Below, piece by piece: positions 19,527 through 30,272 of a stretch of 64,000 bases of DNA. The translations under genes were made by a program, and so were the position numbers. Each line of letters begins with the position of its first letter. Positions within the stretch are counted from its first letter, which is position 1. Under the pieces are notes generated by a model. That model saw nothing but the letters and a program-made list of their open reading frames with translations, was not told where the DNA came from and ran no database searches. The stretch comes from Gliomastix tumulicola (Eukaryota > Ascomycota > Sordariomycetes > Hypocreales > Bionectriaceae): the NCBI GenBank assembly GCA_001599755.1, contig BCHX01000006.1, forward strand, positions 124,001-188,000. Reading direction: 5' to 3'.

Positions 19527-22094
19527 ATGTCCGACCTACTCGTCCCGGCCCCTACGATCCCCCACCTCAAATCACTCCTGCCAACCTCCAGTCCTCCCCG
19601 AGTCGAACCCTACGGCAAAGGCCCGGCCCTCCGATCCTCCAAATCAACACCACATCTGCGAACGTCGCCGCCGCCGTTATCCTCTGACCCGAGATTCGTC
19701 ATCGGCGCCATCTCCCGAACGATACAAGGCGCTGGCAATCTCTGGCAATCATGGCGGGACGGGTTGACGGTCGAGGAACGTGAGCACCAGCGCGCAACAG
19801 AGGAGAGGCGGCAGATACTGTGCGCGAGAATAAGAACGGTATGCTTGGGGCGACCCTACATGTAGAAGAATGACCTAACATATCGGCAGGCCGAGACATA
19901 TGCGCAATGGGAGGCCGCGGCGAGAGATCTCGACGCCCTCGAGGGCAACGACGAATGGAAGCAAGAGGCCGAAAGCGCCGACTACAAGCCGCAGCTCGTC
20001 GCCGAGCGCCTCCAAGACCTCGACAACGCCCGCATCAGCTGCGACATCAACCTCATGATGTACATCATCCGGACGGCCTTGTCGCGCGATCTGGGCGGCA
20101 TGGACAACGCCGACCTCTACCGCCACTCCTACACGGGCACCAAGAAGCTCATCGAGAGCTACGTCGAGTCAGCGATTTCGACCATCGACGCCGTCGTCAC
20201 ACAGAGCCGCCACGACTCGACGGTACAATACAGGGATCTGCTGGAGGGTATGCTCTACGCTCGCCAGAGCTTTGGCCGCAGTGCCTTGTTGCTGTCCGGC
20301 GGCGGTACGTTCGGCATGGCCCACTGTGGTGTGCTCAAGTCGCTGTTCCAGGCCAAGCTCCTGCCGAGGATCATCTCGGGCGCAAGTGCGGGGAGTATCG
20401 TCTGCGCCGTCATGTGCACGCGTACGGACGAGGAGATGCCTGAAATCATGTCCGAATTTGCGTATGGCGATCTGGCCGTGTTTGAGGAGGAGGGCTCGCC
20501 AGGGGGCATACTGATGCACCTGAGGCGGCTGCTCACCGAGGGCAGCTGGTCAGATATCAAGCATCTAAAGAGGGTCATGCGCGACCTTACGGGCGACCTG
20601 ACGTTCCAAGAAGCATATAACCGGACGCGACGCATTCTCAACATCCCAGTCTCGACGGCTTCCGTGTACGAGCTCCCAAGGCTGCTCAACTACGTTACGG
20701 CGCCCAACGTGTTGATTTGGTCCGCCGTCGCCGCCTCCTGCTCGGTACCTCTGATCTTTAACTCGTCTCAGATACTCGTCAAGGATCCCGTGACGGGCGA
20801 ACATGGTCCCTGGAACCCCTCGCCCCAGAAATGGATTGATGGCTCCGTCGATAATGACCTGCCCATGACACGGCTGTCCGAGATGTTCAACGTTAATCAC
20901 TTCATTGTCTCACAGGTCAACCCACACGTTGCCCCGTTCCTAGCCAAGGACGATCCTCTCTCCGATAGTCGACCGACGAAAGACTCGGGAGATGAAATTG
21001 ACTGGGTTGGGACTTTCACAACGCTGGCGAAAGAAGAGGCTCTGCACCGCTTGCAGTACCTGGCCGAGATGAACATCTTTCCCAACCTCGTGACCAAGCT
21101 CCGGAGTATCATTAGCCAGAAGTACTTCGGCGACATCACCATCCTCCCAGAGATGAGCCTCCAGGACCTGCCCCGTCTGCTCAAGAACCCAGATCCGGAC
21201 TTCATGCTCCGGGCGTGCCTCGCTGGAGAGCGGGCAACATGGCCAAAGCTGAGCCGCATTCGAGACCGATGCGCCATCGAATTGGCTCTGGACGAGGCCG
21301 TCCACCGTCTCAGGGCAAGAGTCGTGTTTTCCGAAAGCCAACAGGACTTGCGCAAACTTCGATTCAGCTTCGGTCTCCCGAGCAGCCTGCAAAACCATAA
21401 CGACTTCACGCGCGGCTCCTCGAACGCCATCGGTGCGCCGCCGAATGCAGGATATCCACGGCACCGCAGGCGGTCAGGCGGGAGCACCAGCCTCTTCGCT
21501 ATGCAGAACAAGCGCTCGATGGTTGGCCCTGACACTACCGATGGCGGCGAGGCGGTCGACGACCATGAAGATTTTCTGCAGATGCCTACTACTCGGGGGG
21601 CGAAGAAACTATCCAACTCGTTTCTGGTCACTGAGAGGCCACAGCTTAGGAGGGCAAGTAGGAGCCACCTCTCTATGGCTCAGACGCAGCATCACTATCG
21701 ACCAGTAACCGCGCCTGCAGCCGAGCCTGCCACTCTTGGATCGTTTGCCTCGCCCTTTGGGACTGGCGTCGCGCGCGCAAGCGAAGACGATGGGCGAGGT
21801 GCACTGCCAACTACTAGCGACGGGGTGCAGGGCTGGGCGCCATGGAATACAGGCTTGAAGTCGGCTAAAAAGCCAGGCAAGCAGTACGCCCCCTCAAGCG
21901 ACATCGACGGCGCGGGACCGAATACTACGGATGAAGAGGCTCCTGTCGGCGGCCATGACGACGAGGAGAGCGAGAAGGAGGGCTGGAATGACGCCCACTC
22001 GAGGACGAGCCCGGATATCCACGCGTCCCGGACAGAAGATGAGGGAGGCCTATCTGGGTCCTCCGATGACGTATCGGAAGGCATCTGGGAGTGA
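19527..22094 (+). CDS. DUF3336-patatin lipase (TGL3/4/5-like triacylglycerol lipase)
   Basis: Exons 19527-19838 and 19890-22094 (51-bp intron); 838 residues. A low-complexity N-terminus is followed by LWQSWRDGLTVEEREHQ and then the DUF3336 segment (about 90-200: WEAAARDLDALEGNDEWK, LYRHSYTGTKKLIESY). The patatin domain starts near 240: oxyanion loop GGGTFG (241-246), nucleophile Ser270 in GASAGS, catalytic Asp421 in DGS. This arrangement is that of yeast Tgl3/4/5 and plant SDP1, which hydrolyse triacylglycerol at lipid droplets. The C-terminal 250 residues are polar and probably disordered, ending in acidic/Ser-rich sequence. The exact start is the least certain point; the frame upstream has no other good ATG. 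Confidence 0.9.
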
Positions 22095-22544
22095 GGGGAC
22101 CGCTCTAGATGGGTGTCATACCCGGCCCTATTAATTACCCGGGCTATGTAGATAGCTGTCGAAATGTAAAGAAGGCAGCATTCTTGGATACGACGGAAAT
22201 GAAATGGATGGAGTTGAGGGTCATTGTAGGGCTTGGAGGCAACTCCCATAGAACATGATATCAGGCTTCTCATTCGCATCACTAGCCTTCCGGATTACAT
22301 GGAATATAGTTATTACTTTAGTACTATTAAACGATATATGCATAGTGAAGCTAGACCTACCTAGAGCTGCAGGTGGGACGCGTCTCGGCATGTCATAGAG
22401 GAAAGAGGATGTAATAATTCACAGAAGCTTGATGCTTTGTTCAGGGTAGGTATCAGAGTACTAGTAGTCAAGCTGTATCCAGTGTGGGCTGGTGCGCTGT
22501 GTATACTTCATATGTAGAAATAGCGGCCCCAACTCACATCAATT
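22095..22544. other. Intergenic
   Basis: 3' region of the lipase gene and upstream region of the tRNA. AT-rich (22305-22350). No gene seen. Confidence 0.5.
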
Positions 22545-22629
22545 GGCCGCGTGGCCTAATGGCTAAGGCGCTAGATTTCGGTTCTTTCACCCTCTCTAGA
22601 GATTCCAGGTTCGACTCCTGGCGTGGTCG
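22545..22629 (+). tRNA. tRNA-Arg(UCG) with a 12-nt intron
   Basis: A full cloverleaf folds: 7-bp acceptor stem (GGCCGCG with CGTGGTC, two G-U pairs), 4-bp D stem (GCCT/AGGC) with 8-nt loop, 5-bp anticodon stem (CTAGA/TCTAG), 5-nt variable loop and 5-bp T stem (CCAGG/CCTGG) with loop TTCGACT. The anticodon is TCG at 22578-22580, reading CGA (Arg). The bases 22582-22593 (TTCTTTCACCCT) sit between positions 37 and 38, the normal place for a nuclear tRNA intron. The mature length is 73 without CCA. G73 discriminator. Confidence 0.95.
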
Positions 22630-23195
22630 GGTCAATTGGTTTTCTTTTGCTTTTTGCTTTTTGCCCTCTGGCCGTTGATGATGGGTCGCATGGTCGTCGC
22701 ATTCTGCCCTCTTCTTTTTTTTCTTGACCTCGCCAGGCACTGGAACGCATTGAGAGAGCTCGCTCATGTGGTGGTGTGCGCCCGTCGTTGGACTTGGCTT
22801 GTGGGCACAAGGACTCGCGGACAAATACAGACGAATGCTACGCTGCCAATATGCGAGGTAATCTTCGTCGCAACGCCAATATTTGCCTGCTTCCAGCGCA
22901 TCCCTCGCCCATGCGGTCACATCGCGGGTGGGCGACGTTGCATCTCTCCCACCCACTGCAACCACACAGCGTACCATGTGCAATCACGCAAAGGACAGGG
23001 ATGAACGACGAAGATGTGATGTATCATATCTCATGCCTCTTTTTTTCATTTTTTATTGAAGGTTTGGGCTATCATGACTTTATGGACAAAGGAAAGGGTA
23101 TGTATGGGAGATATGCAGCGCCCGTTCCGTTCTCGCGCCGCCGCCCGTCTTTCACGTCATCTATCTTTGTTGTGTGTCTCGTCTCTGTGTCCCGT
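22630..23195. other. Intergenic
   Basis: Between the tRNA and the convergent peroxiredoxin gene. T-rich runs (22638-22670, 22716-22724) just after the tRNA can terminate RNA polymerase III. Open frames are unsupported. Confidence 0.45.
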
Positions 23196-23955
23196 TTACT
23201 GGCCACCGACCTTCTCCTTGGGCAGCGGGGTGAAGCGCAGGTAGGGCTTGACGATCCTGAACTCGGGGAAGAGGGTCTTGGCCTCCTCGTTGCTGACGGG
23301 GGGCGCGACGATGACGTCGTCGCCGGGGACCCAGTTGATGGGGGTGGTGATGCGGTACTTGTCGCCGGTCTGGAGGGAGTCGATGATGCGGAGGACCTCG
23401 GCGGCGTTGCGGCCGGTCGAGGCCGGGTAGCTGAGGATGGTGCGGATCTTCTTGTTGGGGTCGATGAAGAAGACGGAGCGGATGGTGAAGGCGATGCCCT
23501 TGGAGTCGACGTTGGTGGCGTCCTGGTGGTCGATCCTGGTAATCTGTCAGTCTGAGGGGCATTCCCGAGAGGAGTCAAAGGCAGAGAGAGAGAGAGAGAG
23601 AGAGTGAGACCTACATGTCGTAGAGGAGGGCGACCTGGCGCTGCTTGTCGCCGATAATAGGAAAGGTGACCTTGCCACCGGTGACCTCGTCAATGTCCTT
23701 GATCCAGCCCGAGTGCGACTCGATGGTGTTGGCCGACAGGCCAATCAGCTGGACGCCGCGCTTCTCGAACTCGGGCTGCAGCTTGGCGAAGGCGCCGAGC
23801 TCGGTGGTGCAGACGGGCGTGTAGTCCTCCGGGTGGGAGAAGAGGATCGTCCACTTGTTGCCGATGAACTCGTGGAAGTCGATGGGGCCGTTGGTGGTCT
23901 CGGCCTTGAAGTTGGGGGCGACGTAGCCGAGACGGAGGGGGGTAGGGGTGGCCAT
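23196..23955 (-). CDS. 1-Cys peroxiredoxin (PRDX6/Prx1 type)
   Basis: Exons 23615-23955 and 23196-23535; 226 residues. The first exon carries HPEDYTPVCTTE with peroxidatic Cys49; the second has the 1-Cys C-terminal extension (SYPASTGRN, RITTPINWVPGDDVIV). The ORF appears to end at TAG only because the donor GTAGGT begins there; splicing AT|G restores a smooth MIDHQDA junction. It reduces hydrogen, lipid or organic peroxides with a single catalytic Cys, recycled by thioredoxin or glutathione. No clear mitochondrial leader is seen (MATPTPLRLG), so cytosolic location is likely. The 79-bp intron holds an (AG)11 microsatellite. The frame closes exactly. Confidence 0.95.
23583..23604. repeat. (AG)11 microsatellite inside the peroxiredoxin intron
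   Basis: Eleven AG dinucleotides. On the transcribed strand it is a (CT)n pyrimidine tract close to the donor site, so length changes could affect splicing. Confidence 0.9.
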
Positions 23956-25240
23956 TTTGGTGGTGGTGTTTGTGTGTGTTTGTGTGTTTGTGTTAGTAGG
24001 TAAGGTAGAGTGAAGAGTGAGAGTGATTATGTAGATGGGGTGATTATGGGAAGGAAGAAAGGAAGAGAAGAGGGGAAGAGGGAGGAGGGCTGGGTGGCGG
24101 GCAGGCAGCTCGGGGGGCAGCTTTATACATCAACAAGAGTCCAGGCACACGCACACTGGATTGGCGATGTGGACTCGGGGCAATTAGATTTGCCTCAGAG
24201 TGACACCTCTACTACTACTACAGTACCTACAATAGGTACGTATGTACATATGGTACTGCCCAGAGGTGGTGTGATGCCACTGCAGGCCCGACGCGACATC
24301 ACAGCATCAGTCAGGACCCCGCGCCTGGCAGAAAGAAACAGCTGCTGCCCCTCACTTCCAAGAGGTAGCAAAAAGGTGTGTGAACCCCCCAAGGCTGGCG
24401 TCGATTGCGTGCTGGACGGGCGACTTCATTGGTCGCTGAGGTCGCGGGCCGCTCGATTTTGCCATTCGTCGTGCGCTTGACGCCATAGCATGGCTAATGG
24501 TGTGCGACCGATAGCCGTGCACGGGATTGGCCAGTGAGCGAGGGGGAGAATAATTTGATTTCTCTTGCCGTCTTTATCTTTCTATCTTAGCGTGTCTTGG
24601 GCCATCAAGCCCAGCCCGGCCCAGCCCAGCCCAGCCCCTCAACAGCTGGGAGCTGCGTTGGGCAACGCCGACGTCTCGGATCGGAGCTGTTACGTAGGAC
24701 TCCTTGGAGCCGGAGGGTGAATATAGTACTGTATACTGGCTGCTGCACTGATCCCGATGTAACCCGACCAGCCAAAGGGGCAGTCCGTGTCCTGGAGACA
24801 GATGCCACCCCAAAGTACCGTGAATCAACAGACCCTGACCTGACTGTTGGAGCTTATTAATGACGCCGTTTGCAGCACGATCACCCATCCATCCCATTCC
24901 CTCTAAAAATTCATTCAAACCCCGCCGCCGAGGGTCCGGCTTTCGGGCTGTCGTGCTTGTGCTGACAGCTTCCCCGTTTTTCGGCAGACAAAAAGGCGCT
25001 ACCACAATGGGCATCACCGGGAGGGACAGAACGGCTCAGTGGATGAATAATGTCTGGCCTGAGGTTTCGAGGCCTTCTAGAAACCCATTCCTCGCGGTAT
25101 AATCAATCATCTATCGCCCCTGAGCCAAGACAAGACAGATGGCGCGCTCGAAGCCCAGCCTCTCCTTCTGGGTCACTTTGGGGCCCAAGGTGATACATTG
25201 AGACGCATAATGAACATTGGCCACGCTCTTCAGCAGACAA
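23956..25240. other. Intergenic
   Basis: Peroxiredoxin promoter side begins with GTTTGTGTGT repeats (23966-23995), the 5' leader. At 24606-24637 there is a GCCCAGC/GGCCCAGCCCAGCCC repeat. No supported gene; the open frame at 24010-24480 lacks any motif. Confidence 0.45.
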
Positions 25241-26984
25241 CTAAAATCGAATGTCCTCAATCTGGTACAGTATCTGCAGCAATGTCAGCATGATCGCCCC
25301 CTACGATGCAGTAGGGGCCTCACCTTCTCAATGTACCGAACAGCAATCAATATCCCGTCCTGATCCTGGAAATTCTCCTCGCCGCCAAAATACTGGTTCC
25401 CAGGATCCAGACACGTCAAACAGGACAGCACCACACGCGCATACACACTCCCCATGCGCCCGGGGAGAAGCGTCTCGGCTGCTGCCTCCAAAACCCGCTT
25501 GATCTCGAGTGCCCTTACCTTAGGGTACTTCTTCTTAAAGTGCTCGGCGATGGACAAGCTCGGTGCGGGCACGGCCTGCCCGTTCTCGAACTGCACAAAC
25601 GAGACACCCAGTCCGATCTCAAGCAAGCAGACCCCGAGGCTGTATATGTCGTGCTGCATCCTGTATCTGTGCTCCGGGTACACTCCCTGTCGGCGCGGGT
25701 GTCGGTACAGTTCTCTAGCCCAGAAAGCGTCCTCCAACAGCTCTGTCTGGCCCTCGGCGCGCCGGAATCTCTCGAACCCGACGAGGAAGGGCGCCCCAAT
25801 CGTGGTGGTGGTGGCGGCAGCGGCGGACGAGTCGGGAATGAGCAGGAGAATGGTCTCCGGGCGGATGTTCTTGTGCACGAGGCCGGCTGAGTGCAAGAAG
25901 GATATGGACCTGGCGAGCTGTCTCGCTAGCTTGAAGCGGGCGTCTAGGGATTGCTGTACATGCCTGTCCAGCAGCGCCTCTCTCAGACTCTTGATACCTC
26001 GGTCGGAGTAGCCGTCCGGAATCGCGAAGAGCAAGTCGACGCCTATGAGTCTATGTGGCCCGTCTGTGATCTTCCTGGCCCGTTTGCAGGAGAGCAGACC
26101 GAACGTCTCTGAGTCCACGTTCTGTAGAATCTTGACGATGTCGCGTGTGTCTCTAAGCACCCCTTGTGCTAGGGCCCTGTTGCTGTCAGGCCTTCCGCCC
26201 TGAGGGATCCATCGTGAATCTATGATGACATGCTGATCTCTGTGAATGGCAGTCTCGGCATCAGAGTGGAAGATCCGCGTTCTTTGAGACACGATGTCGC
26301 TCGACGAGCAGAACACTGATCGGTCGGGACCTGCGGGCTTTTCAACCTCCTGGTTGGCTAGATGCAGGCCTCTGAGGCGCTCCAAAATCTCCAACTCCTT
26401 AGTGGGCGCTTGCGGACGGCTATCCAGCTGTTCTGAAACACCGTCCTTTGTCGGCAGGAGTATGAGGAGGTACCAGGACGGATCGAATCTCTGGTGCCAC
26501 GATTCGAGATCTGTCAGTGTCTCCTCGAGCTTGCCCTTCGCGTAGGCTGCGTACTTGAGCCTGGTGAAGGTAGGCGAGTCTATCCAGGTCCGGATGGTGT
26601 CTCGAATTGATACCTTCTTGCTAGACTTGTCCTTGGGCTCAACATCCTCAATTCGGGCCAGAGCAAGGTGCAACCGCTCCTGGAGAAGCTCTAGGAGGTG
26701 ACACTGATGGACTTGAACGGCTTCTGGAAGCACATCCCAGATCTCGCCCAGCCGTCGCACCTGGTGCTCCGTCTTGAGCCATACGCCCTCGATCTGGAGG
26801 GCCGTCTCACGGACTTCCCGGTCGACGTTGCGGTAGGATTGGCAAGCAGCGGCAAGGCGCTTGCCGTACCTGCAAGCGGTGCAAAAATAGGGTACGTTAG
26901 ATGGTTCGTCTTGACTGCTGCACTGGGGAGCCCATACCTGATACAAAGGTCAACCGTCGTCAAGCCTACTGCCGCGGATCCCAT
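25241..26984 (-). CDS. HeLo-like domain fused to a pseudokinase
   Basis: Exons 26938-26984, 25324-26869 and 25241-25273; 541 residues. The short first exon (MGSAAVGLTTVDLCIR) and last exon (ILYQIEDIRF) each complete recognisable ends. Residues 1 to about 190 are helical (YGKRLAAACQSYRN, then ALQIEGVWLKTEHQ) and resemble the HeLo/HET-S-type N-terminal domains of fungal cell-death proteins. Residues about 290-530 have a protein-kinase fold, but the catalytic motifs are lost: the HRD loop reads H348-K-N, the DFG position reads VGF (379-381), and I see no VAIK lysine. It is therefore probably a pseudokinase acting by binding. Head to head (412 bp) with an active kinase at 27397. HeLo is an inference from pattern. 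Confidence 0.8.
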
Positions 26985-27396
26985 TGCGCCTCTGGGTGTG
27001 AAAAGCGGTGGCCGCCGAGCAAGCTGATCGAAAGCGCGCGCGGGGGCTGCAGTCAGCTGGTTGGCTCCTGCGGACCATGTGCGACCTATTTGCCTTGTTG
27101 GCCGCCTAATGAGCGACCTGCACATTCAGCCACACTTCCCCTCCCCGTCATTGGGCACCGAAGGCGTTATTTCCTCTCCCCTTCAACCATCTTCCTTTTA
27201 AAGCACGAGTCTTCCACGCGAGAGGGCCTGCCTTTCTCGACAGGTATCGAAGAGACACCGCTCTCTGGCCGAGCAAATGCGACTTCTATAGAGACCGGTT
27301 TGTCATGCACCCAAATTGTTCCCCGCGACGCGATAGCTGGAATTGACGCGTTTTTCTAGCACGTTGGGTAGAATACGACCATTGCCATCACGGACC
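26985..27396. promoter_or_regulatory. Shared divergent promoter of the pseudokinase and kinase genes
   Basis: 412 bp separate the two start codons. No other open frame of note. Such a short divergent spacer suggests joint regulation. I see no convincing TATA; CT-rich tracts occur at 27138-27200. Confidence 0.5.
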
Positions 27397-29770
27397 ATGC
27401 CTCGCGACGATTTCCTCGAGCACTTCCGACTCAACGACCAGGTGCAGGCCGACCACACCCTGCACATCGCGTACTACGGATCGATACGAGTCGAGGAAAG
27501 ATGGATCCCCCAGAAGCTGATCGGCCAGGGTGGCTTCGGCGACGTCTGGAAGCAGGAATACACGCCACAGCCGCCCACAGGAGCCGTCGAGACGCGTGTC
27601 CGCGCCGTCAAGATCGTCAATAAGAGAGCAACGGAGCGGGTTGGCATTGACTTTAAGAAGGAGCTCCTTGCCCTGTCTAAGTTCTCCAAGGAAGAATACC
27701 GACAGGCACAGGCGTTTGTCGACTTTGTTGGCTGGTATGAGACGGCAGACAGTGTCTTTTTTGCTATGGAGTTCTTCCAGCACGGCGATTTGTCTGTACA
27801 CATCGCGAGCATTCGTGGGGAGGACGAGATTAAGGATATAACCATGGGTGTCCTTCGTGGCCTGAATATCATGCACACGGAAGGGTTTACGCACCGGGAC
27901 TTGAAGCCACAGGTACGCGCACTTTCGCTTGGACTTCACTAGTAGTTCCATTTGTTCAAGCTGACATGCTGCTCTGTAGAACATATTTGTGGCTCATCGT
28001 CCGCCGCAATCTCCGCACTGGAGGGTGAAGGTCGGCGACTTCGGCATCTCGAAGAGGGTCATTGGCGAAACCACAGCCCTGCGGACCAAGGTTGGCACCG
28101 CACTGTATCAGGCTCCTGAAGTAATGGACAGCCTGTCCTCGGTTGACCCGCGCGGTAGTTCTGATTACGACAGCGCGGTCGATATGTGGTCTTTGGGATG
28201 CGTTGTGTACAATCTGGCCGCCGGTGCTGTTCCCTTCAGCTCTACTAGGGAAATTTTTGCCTTCTGTCTCGGGGCAGAACCACTGGCAGACGAACCCCTC
28301 AAACACAAGATGGGGGAGGAGGGCATTAGCTTTGTGAAAAGGCTTCTTCAGCCCCTGCCGTCGGACCGAGCTAGCGTTCAGGATGCCATGTCTGACAGTT
28401 GGCTCCTGGACTATCGTCACAAGGTTGAGTGGAATAAGGCAACCTCATCATGGGCTGAGCCTGTGATTCAGAGGCCTACAAACGACCGGATCATCTATGA
28501 AGACGAGCCCCTGGACCCGGAAGCTACCCAAAAAGTGCCTCCCGGCAGCCGTGTTGACGCTCGGTCGGTCTCATCCCTTAGCACCAACAACACCATTGCA
28601 CCTAGTCAACCATCGATCGTGTCAGATCATCTTGGATCTTCGGATCAAGCCGGAGGTCATTGGTCCTTGCTTAAGACAATACAACTGACAGTTTGTTACT
28701 CAAGGGTCAACTTTCCTCCTTTTCTGCAGGGATACGACCCTCTGGCAGGTTTCCTGCCGGACAATCGGTTTATCGGCTTCACCAGAATGAAACCCCTCTT
28801 GACCTTAATGGACGCTAGGACAGGGCAGTCTGAGGGAATAAATTTTACTGAACAGCGACTACTGGATCCCCTGAGAAACGTCGCCTGCCTGGCATCTGCA
28901 TCACCGGTCAAATTCGAGATCGCAGTGACCTTGACCAAACCGCAAGACAACAAGTCGCAACGGTGGGACGGGCGAATCTACTTTGCGAACCTGCTTGATC
29001 GGACGGCCTATGCTGAGACATGTACCTTGCCGGAAGAATGGGGGTCTGGTGAGGGACTTGGACTGATACAGCACTCAAGAGACGGCAAACTTTTGCTCTG
29101 CCTAGGGCGACAACGGAGTGGCTTGCTCTGGGACATAGAGGGTAGGCGGCAGATTTTCTTGAGAAGGGACAAGAAGAACGCTCTACATGGAGACTGGAAT
29201 GTCAGACGTGCATCATTTTCCGGAGTCAACCGCTATGTCGCAACGTCGACGAGCGTTAGAGGCACGGTGCTGAACAGTGGTATTGAGGTCTGGGATACGG
29301 CGACAGGGCTCTTGGTACGGACTTTGTGGCTACCTGAACAGATTGTCGACTTCTCGTTTTCGCCTTCCCAAGGAGATCTGATAATGGTGGTAGTGCGTGA
29401 TAAGGAGTTACCTCGGTGGAAGTTGGTGGCATTGCTGTGGGATATGGTTAAGGGCAAGGTGGTGTCCAGAACCCCGATACGGCATGCCTTGGGATTAGTC
29501 AACGTCTCTGCGGCGTGCTTCTCTCCGGACGGAACCCTTTTTGCCTCAGCCCATGTCAAAGACGTCCGTCCTCCGGGTCGTTGGAGAAGTAACATCGGAA
29601 TTCGTGATGCTCGGACGATGGAACTCCAAAAAGTGATACCCTTTGATGGAGAGGGCCGCTATCTGACGATTTCGCCAGATGCAAGCCTCATATTACTACG
29701 TGTAGAAGACGATCGAGGGAAAAGGCGTCATCCCTTCTATCCCTTCAGTGTATATAGCTTTGCGAGATAG
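27397..29770 (+). CDS. Protein kinase with C-terminal beta-propeller-like region
   Basis: Exons 27397-27912 and 27980-29770 (67-bp intron); 768 residues. The ATG at 27397 is used; the longer frame begins with TTG. The kinase domain (about 35-320) is intact: glycine loop IGQGGFGDVW, Lys72 in AVKIV, HRD 166-168 with Lys170 and Asn173, DFG 192-194, and YQAPEV. It should phosphorylate Ser/Thr. After a Ser-rich linker (about 340-440) the last 320 residues consist of repeated beta-strand units such as SGLLWDIEGRRQIF, GIEVWDTATGLLVRTL and ACFSPDGTLFASAH, the pattern of degenerate WD-like blades. Fungal kinases with propeller tails are known; the partner is unknown. Divergent from the HeLo-pseudokinase gene. 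Confidence 0.9.
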
Positions 29771-30272
29771 AGCGGCGGGGGTGGGAATTGGAGATCTAGC
29801 AGAAATAGACACTAATGACTGCGGCATGAAAATAGTGTAATATGTTTCGATCAGCCGTCGTTTGCCTCGCAGTGCCTGAATCTGAACCCGTAGCTCCTGC
29901 TTCCTTGAAATGTGGTGGTCTTGCCACTCCTCTGGCGCTGAGCTCTCCTCGAGCCATCTCTCCTGAATCAGCTCTGCCTCGCCACTCTGCCGCTCCTTCT
30001 GTGCTCTACTCCCTCCTGGATCTCTTCTGGGCGCCTCTGTGTCTGCGTAGCACAGGCTATATTCCGATGATAGGTGAAATTGGGTGTTGGTAGGATAGAC
30101 AATGTGGGAATGAGGGACCATCCGTAAGCCTATGGATGGCGAGTAGGGTAAATAGAGGCATGATGAGGGTAAATCCGCTTCCCCCGCCGTCGGTGAGTAT
30201 CATCGAAGGATCTGGGCAGCTGCCTGAAACAGCACCCCAGGACCGCCCGGCAACGCCGAACAAGCCCACGTG
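29771..30272. other. Intergenic
   Basis: Between the kinase and the G-alpha-like gene, both on plus. A minus-strand ATG frame (30121 down to 29696) encodes a charged helical stretch (EAELIQERWLEES, RKQELRVQIQALRGKRR) that could be a small real protein, but it overlaps the 3' end of the kinase antisense and has no family signature, so it is not called. Confidence 0.4.

Noticed and set aside
19115..19687. 190-codon plus-strand frame before the lipase
   Set aside because: Overlaps the lipase first exon in another frame; lacks family motifs and ends soon after.
23025..23110. T-rich stretch as a tRNA-like or ncRNA end
   Set aside because: No accompanying structure; more likely the 3' region of the peroxiredoxin gene.
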